DNA from: Gemmobacter fulvus
GTDB lineage: Bacteria > Pseudomonadota > Alphaproteobacteria > Rhodobacterales > Rhodobacteraceae
Assembly: GCF_018798885.1 (NCBI RefSeq)
Contig: NZ_CP076364.1
Span: 62,001 to 126,000 of the forward strand
Length of the DNA: 64,000 bases
Direction: 5' to 3'
A program made the position numbers and the translations under genes. Positions within the stretch are counted from its first letter, which is position 1, and each line of letters begins with the position of its first letter. Below the pieces are notes generated by a model, which saw only the letters and a list, made by a program, of their open reading frames with translations, had not been told where the DNA came from and made no database searches. Positions 34,123 to 42,781 of the stretch are shown here, in pieces.

Positions 34123-34275
34123 ATGGCACATCCGTATCACCACGCCCTGTCCTCGGTGAAGAAGTGGGGCGGCACCGTTGACGATTTCCAGCCTATCCAC
34201 GCTTGGTACGATAGCTCGAAAGCCCAATGTGCGGACTTTCGTCACAGAGCGATGTTTCATCATGCCTTATCCTGA
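34123..34275 (+). pseudogene. DUF6915 gene, 5' part, cut by the GInt-like element
   Basis: It codes for MAHPYHHALSSVKKWGGTVD through HRAMFHHA (48 codons), then reads three codons into the element and stops (TGA 34273-34275). The continuation is at 40427-40657. Joining 34123-34265 to 40432-40657 gives an unbroken 122-aa protein, so the gene was intact before insertion. CATGC at 34261-34265 is repeated at 40427-40431. Confidence 0.85.
34261..34265 (+). repeat. Left core direct repeat of the GInt-like element
   Basis: CATGC, repeated at 40427-40431. Excision using this pair would restore the DUF6915 reading frame exactly. Confidence 0.75.
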
Positions 34276-34461
34276 CTCTATGGAAGCGTCTTATTCCTGT
34301 GCATGGTGCGGGTTATGCGGGGCCTTGGGATTGAGAGATGAGCCAGCCCCGGCCCGCTCTCCATCAAAAGGGCCGTAGGGACGGGGCTGGCGGCGTTTCG
34401 GTTTTAGGGCGACTGGAGTCGCGGGCGTCGTTTGTTGGACGCGAACGCCTTTGGAGGATGG
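34266..34461 (+). promoter_or_regulatory. Left end and promoter region of the GInt-like element
   Basis: 196 bp of non-coding DNA holding the left recombination arm and the promoter of the four-gene operon. It contains a G+C-rich dyad (CCAGCCCCG near 34342 and CGGGGCTGG near 34382). Confidence 0.5.
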
Positions 34462-35871
34462 ATGACGCAGCTTTATTTTACCGACGGATCGGCGCTGCGC
34501 GCGCCGGTTTCGGTCGAAGGCGTTGCGGTCGATCTGACAGGGGTCGCTGGCAGGATCGGTCTGATGGATGGCATGCCGTTCTTTCTGGATCGGGACGGAA
34601 GCTACTTGCATGACGTGAACCGGTTCTTTCGCGCCTGTCCGACCATGGGGGTGTGTTCGCGGCACAGTTTGCGTGCCTACGCCCATGACATTTTCGTCTG
34701 GATGCGGTTTCTGGAAGAACGGCGTGGTGGCAAGCAGCTTTGGCGTGCCGACTACAACGATGTCATCGCGTTTCACCATGCACGGCGTTTGTCCGATGCA
34801 CCGTTCCAGATTTCGGCACCCAGTTGGAATAGGGCGATCGCGGCGCTCGACAAACTGTATCGGTGGGCTCTCGATGAGGGACTGATCGCATCCTCGCCGT
34901 TTCGATACGACCTATCCTTTCGTCATGGGCAAGGGCGGGGAGCGCCGAAGGTGGTCGAGGGCAACAGGGCGCGGGAACGTGCCGCGCGCCCGCATGACAT
35001 GCAATTCGTTGATCTCGGGCGCTACCTCGTATTTCGGGATATCGGCCTGAAGGGTAGATTGCCGGACGGGTCCGAGGACCCAGCTTGGCGCGGCCGCAAT
35101 GGGGAGCGGAATGCCGTGTTCGCGGAACTGCTCGTTACGACGGGGATGCGCCTCGGCGAGGCGGGAAGCCTGATTATTGACGAACTGCCTCGGTTGACCT
35201 CCGACAGCCCGCGGATACTTCCTTTCGATCTTCCGGGCGTGATCACCAAAGGCGAACGCCCGCGACGCATCCGGTTGCCTCGTCGGGTACTCAAACTAAT
35301 CGAGGATTACAGCGATATCGAGCGCCAGATCGCCCTGGCAAAGACCCCGCCTCATCCGGCCGTCCCGCTCGTATTGTCACCCGATGGCCGCAACGCCGTC
35401 GATGGCAGTGGCCGACGCGTCGCCCTGACTAGGCTCCGTCCGCAAGATCGCCAACGGCTGCTGCGATCGCCGGACGGGAGGGCTGAACACGTGTCGCTCT
35501 GGCTCACCGAACGCGGCCAGCCCGTGTCGTCGGGCACTTGGGAGGTGGCATTTCGCAGGGCAGGCCAGCGGTGTCGGGCTTTCGGCCTCGATATCACCGT
35601 CACGCCGCACATGCTGCGGCACACTTTTGCGGTCAACATGCTGTCGATGCTGATCCGCGAACAGGTTGGCGCAATCTTCAACCCGACCGATGCGCACGGC
35701 GCCGCCTATCGCCAGATGCTTGGCGATCCGCTCCGCCATCTCCAACACCTCCTCGGCCACGCGAACATCACCAGCACCTACATCTATCTCGACAGTCTTG
35801 CCGAGGCGCAGGAACTCGTCGATGCAGCGGCGGACCGCTGGACTGCCGAACTCATGGCAGACGACCGATGA
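34462..35871 (+). CDS. Tyrosine recombinase GinA-like
   Basis: About 469 aa from ATG 34462 (GGAGG about 8 bases upstream). The N-terminal SAM-like core-binding domain includes SLRAYAHDIFVWMRFLEE. The catalytic domain has TTGMRLGEAGSL (first Arg), PHMLRHTFAVNML (HxxR) and LLGHANITSTYIYLD (His and the nucleophile Tyr). All catalytic residues are present. It is the first of three overlapping recombinase genes and the most canonical of them. Confidence 0.88.
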   Translation: MTQLYFTDGSALRAPVSVEGVAVDLTGVAGRIGLMDGMPFFLDRDGSYLHDVNRFFRACPTMGVCSRHSLRAYAHDIFVWMRFLEERRGGKQLWRADYNDVIAFHHARRLSDAPFQISAPSWNRAIAALDKLYRWALDEGLIASSPFRYDLSFRHGQGRGAPKVVEGNRARERAARPHDMQFVDLGRYLVFRDIGLKGRLPDGSEDPAWRGRNGERNAVFAELLVTTGMRLGEAGSLIIDELPRLTSDSPRILPFDLPGVITKGERPRRIRLPRRVLKLIEDYSDIERQIALAKTPPHPAVPLVLSPDGRNAVDGSGRRVALTRLRPQDRQRLLRSPDGRAEHVSLWLTERGQPVSSGTWEVAFRRAGQRCRAFGLDITVTPHMLRHTFAVNMLSMLIREQVGAIFNPTDAHGAAYRQMLGDPLRHLQHLLGHANITSTYIYLDSLAEAQELVDAAADRWTAELMADDR

Positions 35872-37691
35872 GCGGCAAATCCGGCGTCTCACAGCCGCGC
35901 CCGGGGCGACGCGCGAGCTTTCCCGAACACCTTCCCGATCCAGGTCCCGCCGCTGCCATTGCCATCGCCGCGCGCCGTTTCGACATTACTCTGGCCGGAC
36001 GGACCACGACGCTAGACCTGACGCGTTTGCCCGGTCGGGCTTCGCTTGCGCGTTCCTTCACTCAGGCACTCTGGCAGGCGTGTCAGGTAGGTGGCCCAGC
36101 CGGCACCGTCCGCACCGCCACGTCTTTGGCCGAAGCGGTCTATCGGTTCTGGCGCTATCTCGATGCGACAGGCTCGCCCCTGCAGGCTCTGGTCGAGATG
36201 GATGTCGCCGTCATTGATGGGTTCGACGCCTGGATGGAGGAGAGCGGGCTTCATCCCAACCATCGCCTCCATCTGATGGGCGACGTGGTGGGCCTGCTGC
36301 GGTTGGCGGACGCGGGAGAACCAGGACGCCTTTCGGAAGAGGCCTCACGCCGATTGTTCTATGTAAGCATGCACCCGGGTGTTCCACCGCGCCCGCGCGA
36401 TGCCTACAGTGACCATGTCGCGGTGGCCCTGAAGGCAGCCGCGCGTGCCGATGTTGCCGCGATCATGCAGCGGTTTCGGTCAGCGCCCGTGAAGAAGTGC
36501 AAGACACGCATCGATCGGTTGGAGATCGACGCCTTCGCCGAGATCGACCGTGTCGGGTTCATTACCTGCAAAAGTTTTCTCTTCCGCCAGCTCTACGCGG
36601 CACGGGACTTTGGGGGGTTTTCCAATGAGGGGCTGAGCGACAGGATGCATGGCACGCGGCATCTGCTCTTGGGCGATCTGGTTGCCCTGTTCATCCTGCT
36701 GTCGCTGGAGACCGGCCTCGAGATCGAGGCGATCAAGTCGCTGCGTGCCGATTGTCTGAAGAACCCTTCCAGCGGATATGTCGAGATCGAGTATTGCAAG
36801 CGCCGCGCCCGCCATGCCGAGTGGAAGCGGCTCCGGGTTCGTGATGGAGGGTCGGGCACGCCGGGCGGTCTCCTGCGCCTTGCCATTCAATGGACTGCGA
36901 CCGCGCGGCGCCATCTCCGGAGCGAACAGCTTTTCACCTATTTCTGTCGCGGCCGCCTGACCGATGTCGTGCTGCCGATGCAGTCGACCAGAAGGATCTG
37001 GATCAGAGATCACGGGCTGCAAGGTGATGACGGGAAGAGGTTGAAACTCTGCCTCTCGCGTTTGCGCAAGACGCACAAGGCTGCGTGGTATCGTAAGACC
37101 GGCGGTCAACTGCGCCGGTTCGCGGTCGGTCATACTGTCGAGGTCGCGGCGAACCACTATGCAGACATTCCGGCCCTGCGACCGACCCACGAAGCGACCA
37201 TCGCCGAGGCGATGATGGACGCCGTCGAAGATGCGTTGCGGCCCACCGTGTTGACGCCGGAAGCCGTGGCGGTAGCCTTGGCCGCTCCTCCGGCACAGAC
37301 AGGTTTGCCGGAGGGGATGGCAACCGATGTTCCGGCCTTGCTGTCCGGCAAACAGGATGTGTGGCTGGCAAGCTGTTCCGGCTTCTACAGCAGCCCCTTT
37401 GCCAAGTCGGGCGAGGCTTGCCCGGTACCGTTCTGGGGCTGCCTCGAATGCCGCAACGGTGTCATCACCACCCGCAAGCTTCCCGCGATTATGGCGTTTC
37501 TGGATTTCGTTGTGGACCAGCGCAAGGTTATGACGAAAGCTGATTGGCAGTCGAAGTTCGGACTGGCCCACCACCGGATCGATACGCAGATATTGCCGCA
37601 GTTTTCAGAGGCAGATCTCGAGACCGCGCGTTCGCTCGCCGCCGGTCAGCCGCCACAGATCTACCTTCCTCCGGAGGCGGGTCTGGCATGA
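35868..37691 (+). CDS. Divergent tyrosine recombinase GinB-like with Cys-rich C-terminus
   Basis: 607 aa from the ATG overlapping the ginA stop. The catalytic domain is divergent: the usual first arginine position reads ETGLEIEAI (Glu instead of Arg), the second box reads LSRLRKTHKAAWYRKTG, and the Tyr box is GHTVEVAANHYADI. After the catalytic domain comes a Cys-containing segment (SCSGFYSSPFAKSGEACPVP then FWGCLECRNG) that could bind zinc. It may be a structural or partner-dependent recombinase rather than an independent enzyme. Confidence 0.8.
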   Translation: MSGKSGVSQPRPGRRASFPEHLPDPGPAAAIAIAARRFDITLAGRTTTLDLTRLPGRASLARSFTQALWQACQVGGPAGTVRTATSLAEAVYRFWRYLDATGSPLQALVEMDVAVIDGFDAWMEESGLHPNHRLHLMGDVVGLLRLADAGEPGRLSEEASRRLFYVSMHPGVPPRPRDAYSDHVAVALKAAARADVAAIMQRFRSAPVKKCKTRIDRLEIDAFAEIDRVGFITCKSFLFRQLYAARDFGGFSNEGLSDRMHGTRHLLLGDLVALFILLSLETGLEIEAIKSLRADCLKNPSSGYVEIEYCKRRARHAEWKRLRVRDGGSGTPGGLLRLAIQWTATARRHLRSEQLFTYFCRGRLTDVVLPMQSTRRIWIRDHGLQGDDGKRLKLCLSRLRKTHKAAWYRKTGGQLRRFAVGHTVEVAANHYADIPALRPTHEATIAEAMMDAVEDALRPTVLTPEAVAVALAAPPAQTGLPEGMATDVPALLSGKQDVWLASCSGFYSSPFAKSGEACPVPFWGCLECRNGVITTRKLPAIMAFLDFVVDQRKVMTKADWQSKFGLAHHRIDTQILPQFSEADLETARSLAAGQPPQIYLPPEAGLA

Positions 37692-39835
37692 GAGCAAAAC
37701 CGGTCATCACGACTGCAAGGCCATCGCTGCCATCGGCAATCCATCCCGATGACGCCAATATTCTCGTGGGTAGGCCGCTGAGACCCGGAACGGACCGCTC
37801 AACGCTGCCCCGCTTCGGGGACGATCTCTGGGACCTCGGTCCAGCGATGTTTCGAACGAATGCGCGCCCCTCCTATTTTCGGCTGAATTTCGGCACCTTC
37901 GAGGATCCCGCGCTTCGGCGATTGGCAAAAGAGTATGTGCTCGCCCGCCTTTCCGCCCCGCTTCGGAACTACCGGGCTCCATGCAGCCCCTCCACCGCCA
38001 TAGGCACCTTGTCATTCGTACGTCATTTCGGGGAGTTCCTGCGCGAACGCACTGGCTCAGTAGAACTGGGGCGCGTCGATCCGCGACTACTGGACGCTTA
38101 TCTGGCGGATGTGCGGGCAGACCCGTCGCGCTCGTCGCAACAGGTCCGCCTCTATATCGATGTTCCCATCGACCTTCATTATTTCGGGCCATGGGTGACC
38201 GGGGGCGGTATTCCCTTCCTGCCTTGGGGTGGGCGCACCGCGAGCAACGTCAGCGGTCGGAGCCGGACGAGCGCGGAGAACTCCACGCCTCGGATCCCTG
38301 AGCCGGTCATCGGCGCACTGCTCCATTGGTCGATGCGATATGTCGATGTCTTCGCCCCCGATATCCTTGCGGCCCGCGAAGAGCTGGATCGTCTTCAAGC
38401 CCACTCTGCCCAAATCCTCGCGGAGGATGCCCGTCAGGGCCGCCACGAACGGTATCGCTACCGTCTGCGCGCCTGGCTCGAGGCCCGCCGGGCGGAAGGG
38501 CGGGGTGTGCCACTTTGGGAGCGTCGTCCAAACACCACCCGCGGCATTCCTGATCCCGCAGTGGGCGACGCGTATAATTTCAGGCTGATGTGCCTTCAGA
38601 TCGGCTGTCCCCGAACCGGGACTCTCAGCAAATCCACCGCGACCGTCAGCATGTTGCAAAAGATGGCGTCTGAGATGGGAACCGAGGTCGGCGGCATGGA
38701 TACCCCGATCAGCCTCGACCCCGATACCGGCTTGCCCTGGCGAGAGCGTTTCGACACGGACAGCTTGCAGCATGAAGAACGAATGTTGCAGGCGGCTTGC
38801 TACATCGTCTGCGCGTATCTGACGGGGATGCGCGACAGCGAGTTGCAGGACATGGAGCCGGGCTGCGTTTCGGTTGAACGCAGTGCCGATAACCTGATCG
38901 AGCGCTATCGGGTACGCAGCACCGTCTATAAGCACCGCGAGGCGGCGGGTGTTTCCGCCGATTGGATCACTATCGCGCCGGTCGCCCGAGCGGTCGATGC
39001 TTTGGAAGTCCTGTCACGGCGCGCACGCGGCGACCGCGACCTGCGATCTCTTTGGGTCTCGTTGAAGCCTTGGGACTGGACGGCGGACTATCTGGCCTCA
39101 CAGGCGGCGCCGATCATCAAGATGTTTCGCGACGGTCTGGATGCGCGGGTCCCAAACCCGCCTGCCATTCCACATGTCGACGGACACCCCTGGCATTTCA
39201 CCACCCGGCAGTTCCGGCGCACCATCGCATGGTATATCGCGAACCGCCCCTTCGGCGTGATCGCCGGAAAGATCCAGTACAAGCATGCCTCCGTGGCGAT
39301 GTTCGAGGGCTATGCCGGCGCGCCGCACGGCGATTTTCGCCGGGCGGTCGAGCAGGAATGGGTGCTTGGCCAACTGGACGATGTCGTCGCCTATTATGAG
39401 GCCTACCTGCAGGGCGACGAGCCCGGTGGGCCAGCATCGTCCCGTCTCAAGCAGGAGTTCGACCACGTCCGGGATACCCTCGGTGATCTGCCCGGGCGCG
39501 TCCTCGACCAGAAACGCCTGCGAACGATGCTAGCGCATCTTGGAAAGACGTTGCATGTCGGATTTCTGAACGATTGCTTCTTTGATCCCGCCAGCGCCCT
39601 CTGCCTGCGGCCCGACGACAAGCCGGTGGCTCCGGTAATCTCGCGTTGTAGCCCGGACCGCTGCCCCAATTCCTGTCTGACTACGCGTCATGTTGCACCT
39701 TGGCTGGCCTCGATCGACGAGGGGGAGCGCCTGCTACAGGGCAACACCCTGTCGGCGTTTCAGAAGGTGGCCATCACTCAGGACAATGATCGAAAACGCC
39801 GACTGATCGCGCACTTGGAGGACCCGAAGGTATGA
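37688..39835 (+). CDS. Large tyrosine recombinase GinC-like
   Basis: 715 aa, the largest of the three. After a long N-terminal DNA-binding part the catalytic boxes are YLTGMRDSELQDM (Arg), HFTTRQFRRTIAWY (His and Arg) and IQYKHASVAMFEGYAG (His and Tyr). The C-terminus has several Cys (CFFDPASALCL, CSPDRCPNSC), again a possible metal site. It overlaps ginB and ginD by 4 bp each. All catalytic positions look filled. Confidence 0.82.
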   Translation: MRAKPVITTARPSLPSAIHPDDANILVGRPLRPGTDRSTLPRFGDDLWDLGPAMFRTNARPSYFRLNFGTFEDPALRRLAKEYVLARLSAPLRNYRAPCSPSTAIGTLSFVRHFGEFLRERTGSVELGRVDPRLLDAYLADVRADPSRSSQQVRLYIDVPIDLHYFGPWVTGGGIPFLPWGGRTASNVSGRSRTSAENSTPRIPEPVIGALLHWSMRYVDVFAPDILAAREELDRLQAHSAQILAEDARQGRHERYRYRLRAWLEARRAEGRGVPLWERRPNTTRGIPDPAVGDAYNFRLMCLQIGCPRTGTLSKSTATVSMLQKMASEMGTEVGGMDTPISLDPDTGLPWRERFDTDSLQHEERMLQAACYIVCAYLTGMRDSELQDMEPGCVSVERSADNLIERYRVRSTVYKHREAAGVSADWITIAPVARAVDALEVLSRRARGDRDLRSLWVSLKPWDWTADYLASQAAPIIKMFRDGLDARVPNPPAIPHVDGHPWHFTTRQFRRTIAWYIANRPFGVIAGKIQYKHASVAMFEGYAGAPHGDFRRAVEQEWVLGQLDDVVAYYEAYLQGDEPGGPASSRLKQEFDHVRDTLGDLPGRVLDQKRLRTMLAHLGKTLHVGFLNDCFFDPASALCLRPDDKPVAPVISRCSPDRCPNSCLTTRHVAPWLASIDEGERLLQGNTLSAFQKVAITQDNDRKRRLIAHLEDPKV

Positions 39836-40269
39836 CACAGCCCGTCAGTCAGAAGACCGAAGACGCTTTGCGCGTCGCTATGAAGCGCCTGCTCGACGGA
39901 ACCTCCGTCCATACCGACGGGCGCCTCAACGTTGCCAATCTCGCGCGCGAGGCGGGTGTCAGCCGGGCTACGGCCAACCGGGCCACAGCCGTTCTCGCGG
40001 AATTCCGTGTGGCTGAGGCGAGGTTTCGGTCGGGTTCGGTCGCTGGATTGAAGGCCCGCATCCGCGAACTCGAAGCTGAGCTGCGGGCGGCACGCGGTGG
40101 TGAGTTGGCCGAGTTGCGCGCGACCGTGCGGACATTGGCACAGCAAATCCAGATCCTCGCGCTACAGGGCGAAGAGCAACGCCGCCTGATTGCGGTTCTG
40201 GAAGAGCAGATCGCGCGAGCTGACCCGAAAGTCCTGCCGTTCAGGCCACCCTCCCAGGGCGGTGCTTGA
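39832..40269 (+). CDS. HTH/coiled-coil protein GinD-like (TnpC-like)
   Basis: 145 aa. The N-terminal HTH is RLNVANLAREAGVSRATANR. From about residue 70 a long coiled coil follows (LKARIRELEAELRAARGGEL, TLAQQIQILALQGEEQRRL, IAVLEEQIA). It resembles the small accessory proteins of GInt and Tn554-type elements, which probably bind the element ends or set the direction of recombination. It is the last gene of the operon. Confidence 0.75.
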   Translation: MTQPVSQKTEDALRVAMKRLLDGTSVHTDGRLNVANLAREAGVSRATANRATAVLAEFRVAEARFRSGSVAGLKARIRELEAELRAARGGELAELRATVRTLAQQIQILALQGEEQRRLIAVLEEQIARADPKVLPFRPPSQGGA

Positions 40270-40426
40270 GGCGTCGAAACCGAAGAGGGAGAGGAAAGTG
40301 AGGTGGGGGTGAAACAAGGATAATAAGAGAGGGAGCCCCCAATGAACTGTCTCACCGATGCCACCCAAGAAAACCCCAATGACGGCAAGAGGTTTTCCAG
40401 AAGAGACGGATTGACTGTCCAGATAA

Positions 40427-40431
40427 CATGC
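40427..40431 (+). repeat. Right core direct repeat of the GInt-like element
   Basis: CATGC, matching 34261-34265. The preceding TCCAGATAA is the inner arm. Confidence 0.75.
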
Positions 40432-40657
40432 GGCCGGGATCTGGCTCTCGGAGGCGGTTTTCGGGGCGACGATCACGCTCTCGACGGGCCGGATCATCCC
40501 GACCCGCTGGGTCGGTGAGCAGCATGTGCGGGAAGATCTGGGGTTCATCCCGAGCTTCACCGACTGGGTGAAAACGATCCGGCCCGAGCCGTGGATGGGC
40601 CGGGCCGAGAAGATCGAAGCCTTGGTCGATCCGCATCTGGCCCCGTCGGTCCGCTGA
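40427..40657 (+). pseudogene. DUF6915 gene, 3' part
   Basis: It continues the split protein: AAGIWLSEAVFGATITLSTG, RIIPTRWVGEQHVREDLGFI, PSFTDWVKTIRPEPWMGRAE and so on to TGA at 40655-40657. No ribosome site and in-frame ATG to restart translation were found inside the element end (the in-frame ATG at 40379 is closed by TGA). The C-terminal part is therefore probably silent. Confidence 0.82.
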
Positions 40658-40658
40658 C

Positions 40659-40853
40659 ATGTGCAGAGCCTATCAAGACCTTTGCCTGCCGCCCGAGGCG
40701 TCGAACCTGACGGTTCTGCGCACGGCGATCCGGCTGCTGCATCCCGACACGCTGGCCGTCCGCGGCTGGCGCGCGGCGCGCAAGCGTTACTACCGCGATC
40801 TGCTCAGCGCCCACCAAGCGGCGCAGGACCAGGCGCGCGTGCAGCCGGGCTGA
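40659..40853 (+). CDS. 64-aa plasmid protein
   Basis: It starts 1 base after the DUF6915 stop and was probably translated by coupling to it: MCRAYQDLCLPPEASNLTVL, RTAIRLLHPDTLAVRGWRAA, RKRYYRDLL and a Gln/Ala tail. Basic and helical, no membrane segment. I do not recognise a family. If it depended on DUF6915 translation, the insertion may have lowered its expression. Confidence 0.6.
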   Translation: MCRAYQDLCLPPEASNLTVLRTAIRLLHPDTLAVRGWRAARKRYYRDLLSAHQAAQDQARVQPG

Positions 40854-40921
40854 CGTCCGCTTCAGCCGCTTCCATCGCGCCCGGCCACTGGGGTCGGGCG
40901 CCCTCATTTCTGGAGGGCCCA

Positions 40922-41359
40922 ATGGCCGACTACTTCACCCACTTCTCCTGCGTCTTGGACGCAAGCACTCCCGAGAAGGCCGCGCATGCACTTGATCTCC
41001 ATGTCCGTCTGCTCGCCGAAGACGAGGCTTCCGGCGAGCCTGAGCATGGCGGCTTCGCGCTGGCGCTGCAGGACGGGCCCGGCACTTCGGTGCTCTGGTT
41101 CCATGATGATGGGCAGGGCGATGTCGACAGGCTCATCACATTCGTCCTGCGCCTGGCTGCCGAGGTCGACCTGACGGGCTTATGGGGTTTCGACTACGCC
41201 CTGACCTGTTCAAGGTTCAGGCTGGAGGCTTTCGGCGGCGGCGCCCATGTCATTGACCTCGGCGCGCGCAAGAGCATCGGCTGGATCAGTACCCACGAAT
41301 GGCTGACCGCGGCATTGAATGGTGAGGATATCGACGCGGTGGAGGCGCTGCTCCAATGA
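40922..41359 (+). CDS. Unknown plasmid backbone protein
   Basis: 145 aa, starting MADYFTHFSCVLDASTPEKA with GGAGG upstream. It is acidic and mixed alpha/beta, with VLWFHDDGQGDVDRLITFVL and LWGFDYALTCSRFRLEAFGG. No signal peptide. It overlaps the next gene by 4 bp (ATGA). I know no function; it recurs in this type of plasmid module. Confidence 0.65.
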   Translation: MADYFTHFSCVLDASTPEKAAHALDLHVRLLAEDEASGEPEHGGFALALQDGPGTSVLWFHDDGQGDVDRLITFVLRLAAEVDLTGLWGFDYALTCSRFRLEAFGGGAHVIDLGARKSIGWISTHEWLTAALNGEDIDAVEALLQ

Positions 41360-42234
41360 ATGCCGCCCTTCCGACCCACGCGCCCGTTTCCTGCCCCGTC
41401 CCGGACTTCGGTGTCAGCTCCGACGGCCTCTTTGTCGCCCGGCTCGGCGATGCCGCCTTTGCCATGATCCCGAAGCGGAACGGCGGGTACTTCCTGGGCA
41501 GCGGCTGGAGGCTGTCGAAATCCCTCTCGGACTGGACGCGCTCGGACTTCTTTGGTCATGGCGGGGATGTCGGCGACGAAACTGCCTTCCGCGCCCTGGT
41601 CCATGAGCAGACCGAACATCAGGCAGAGAAGGCTGCCCTCGGTCGACGCGAATCCCGCACTGCCGCTAGCACGCCCTGGGGGCCGTCGCAGGGCGCGGTC
41701 TGCCATGGCGAGGGAGTGGTGTTTCACACGACCGCCGGGCACGGTGGCTTTCATCTCTCGCCCGAGCGCAATGCCAAGGTGCATCCCCTTCTGCGCAACG
41801 TGGCGGGTTACTACGAAGAGGACGCCGCCTGGTCCGCCGTTGCCACCGCCTGGCCAGATCTCTTCACGGCCCTCGAGCGGCGGCAGGCCGAAGAGGCCCT
41901 GCGCCACAGCTGGCCGGATGCCTGGGAGGCCATCCACGGTCGGGCGCTCCGCCCCGGCGAATCTCGCGCCCGGGATGCCGAGGCCTTCGCACAGGATCAT
42001 GCGAAAGACTGGGTCGTGATCTCGGCGATCCATTCGGATCACCATCCCGGCTTCACCGAGGTCGTCGCCACCCTCGGCGGGCAGCGCGACCCTTCCGCCC
42101 AAGAGCGTCGCTTCATCGTTCCCTCCAAGGACTACAAGGTCGGCCCCTTCGGCTTCGTCATGGATGAAACCCGCCATGTCGCCTATGACGGCCCGTCGAG
42201 CTTCATCGGCTGGCGCGACCGGGGCAGGGATTGA
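41356..42234 (+). CDS. DUF7007-type plasmid protein
   Basis: 292 aa. The second half holds the recognisable part: TPWGPSQGAVCHGEGVVFHT, TAGHGGFHLSPERNAKVHPL, then YYEEDAAWSAVATAWPDLF and a region ending HSDHHPGFTEVVATLGGQRD. I associate this with DUF7007, found on alphaproteobacterial plasmids, function unknown. The gene is translationally coupled to the previous one. Confidence 0.7.
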   Translation: MNAALPTHAPVSCPVPDFGVSSDGLFVARLGDAAFAMIPKRNGGYFLGSGWRLSKSLSDWTRSDFFGHGGDVGDETAFRALVHEQTEHQAEKAALGRRESRTAASTPWGPSQGAVCHGEGVVFHTTAGHGGFHLSPERNAKVHPLLRNVAGYYEEDAAWSAVATAWPDLFTALERRQAEEALRHSWPDAWEAIHGRALRPGESRARDAEAFAQDHAKDWVVISAIHSDHHPGFTEVVATLGGQRDPSAQERRFIVPSKDYKVGPFGFVMDETRHVAYDGPSSFIGWRDRGRD

Positions 42235-42338
42235 CCTCGGCCCGCCGCCGTGGGGAGCCAATCACGACGGCTCTCGTTGGCGGCGGGTCGAGAGAGTTGC
42301 TGAAGTGCGTTCCTCACCCCTGAACCGGAGGATTTCCG

Positions 42339-42709
42339 ATGATCCTGACTGCCAACGCCGCCACGCCCGCCACCCTCGTCCCCGAAGCCCGCCGCATGTC
42401 GTTCCTTCCGGGTCTCTTCGGTCGCAAGTTGATTCTGGTTGGCGAGCGCACCGTCTATCAGTTCATGTCCTTGCTCGCCCCGGACGACTACACCGTGGGC
42501 ATGTGGCATTTCCATGAACTCGGGGGCCAGCCCTTGTTCCTCTCGCCCGCAGCTGAAAAACGCTTCCGCATCTCTTGCGAGACGAACGGCTACCAAGGCG
42601 AGGTCTCGGCGGAAGCGGCGGGCCTGATCGCCACCCTCTTCGCTCTCTCACACCTGTCCTTCCAGCAGGAATCCGACCAGCTCGCCGACGCCTACTTGCG
42701 GCTTTGCGC
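42339..42709 (+). pseudogene. KlcA/ArdB-type antirestriction gene, 5' part, cut by IS21-family element
   Basis: The first 124 residues of a 140-aa antirestriction protein: RKLILVGERTVYQFMSLLAP, MWHFHELGGQPLFLSPAAEK, RFRISCETNGYQGEVSAEAA and LIATLFALSHLSFQ. The frame runs into the IS and ends after 18 foreign residues (stop near 42767). The true C-terminus (AFAGDHPEAGKIFKAID) is at 45223-45274. Joining 42339-42709 with 45223-45274 gives exactly 141 codons. Such proteins block type I restriction by mimicking DNA or by an unknown route. The chimeric protein may keep some activity. Confidence 0.85.
42701..42709 (+). repeat. Left target duplication of the IS21-family element
   Basis: GCTTTGCGC, repeated at 45214-45222. 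Confidence 0.85.
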
Positions 42710-42781
42710 TGTTGATTTCCACCCAGAACTGAGCCGGGTTTTCCATCGAGAATTGAGCCACCTCTGACTATGGATTTCGGG

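Larger units (their letters stand above)
34266..40431 (+). mobile_element. GInt-like element: three tyrosine recombinases plus HTH/coiled-coil protein
   Basis: A 6.17-kb insertion in the DUF6915 gene with a 5-bp direct repeat (CATGC) at both junctions. Inside are only four genes on the plus strand, each overlapping the next by 4 bp (ATGA). The order of three recombinases then a small protein matches ginABCD of GInt islands, and more loosely Tn554-type elements. No cargo is present. The ends carry imperfect inverted arms: TTATCCTGA just inside the left core, and TCCAGATAA just before the right core (7 of 9 matching as reverse complement). Confidence 0.85.

Noticed and set aside
36480-37574. 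364-codon minus-strand frame inside the GinB-like gene
   Set aside because: Antisense shadow; the plus-strand gene is fixed by ATGA overlaps at both ends.
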